A DNA stretch of 5,601 nt from Elusimicrobiota bacterium (lineage in GTDB: Bacteria > Elusimicrobiota > Endomicrobiia > Endomicrobiales > Endomicrobiaceae), in contig JAITCX010000124.1 in NCBI GenBank assembly GCA_031282945.1, forward strand, positions 1 through 5,601, in the 5' to 3' direction. The notes under the pieces are model-generated. The model searched no databases, was not told the origin of the DNA, and saw nothing but the letters and a program-made list of their open reading frames with translations. This document shows positions 5,558-5,601 of the stretch, piece after piece; positions within the stretch are counted from its first letter, which is position 1, and the number at the start of each line of letters is the position of its first letter. A program made the translations under genes and the position numbers.

Positions 5558-5601
5558 TTTTTTTGTTTAGATGTAAAATTAGTAGATACCGCTAAAATTT
5601 T

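Noticed and set aside
5553..5558. TATAAT, a perfect -10 promoter hexamer
   Set aside because: The -35 position falls in the G tract and the surrounding patch is suspect; a hexamer like this is common in AT-rich DNA.
1..5601. CRISPR array, tRNA, insertion sequence, toxin-antitoxin or defence module
   Set aside because: No repeated units with spacers, no tRNA-like cloverleaf, no transposase or inverted repeats and no paired small toxin genes were seen; coding genes fill nearly all the window.

Overview
The window is a dense run of eight genes, all on the + strand, in AT-rich DNA (about 60% A+T by eye, lysine AAA-rich). It comes from a bacterium with acetyl-CoA/acetyl-phosphate metabolism and threonine synthesis. 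No rRNA, ribosomal protein or other marker fixes the taxon. The low GC, the pta product type, the DUF3467 and the COG4760-type Bax inhibitor would fit a free-living or gut-associated anaerobe, for example an Elusimicrobiota/Endomicrobia-like lineage, but this is a low-confidence guess.

Layout. 1-897: phosphate acetyltransferase, 5' end cut by the window. 905-1966: threonine synthase. 1984-2304: small DUF3467 protein. 2306-3574: CinA-like protein (MoaB-like domain plus NMN deamidase-type domain). 3567-3998: Nudix hydrolase resembling Ap4A hydrolases. 4000-4728: seven-TM Bax inhibitor-1/YccA family protein. 4728-5315: ribosome-assembly GTPase EngB/YsxC. 5336-5557: N-terminal part of a class I SAM methyltransferase that breaks down at a run of 16 G.

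Gaps between genes are 20 nt or less and three junctions overlap or nearly abut (cinA 1 nt after the previous stop, Nudix overlapping cinA by 8 nt, engB overlapping by 1 nt). No terminator-like hairpin or internal promoter was seen, so the set reads as one transcription unit whose promoter lies upstream of the window. The genes are mostly housekeeping. The closest functional link is CinA with the overlapping Nudix gene, since both families act on nucleotide or pyridine-nucleotide by-products.

The only truly odd place is the 3' end (5525-5566): G16, then an AT-rich stretch with T7, inside a methyltransferase gene. All three frames stop soon after the G tract, yet the original frame past the stop again looks methyltransferase-like. 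That favours a sequence or assembly fault or a decayed gene over a simple phase-variable switch. I found no convincing undescribed system here.
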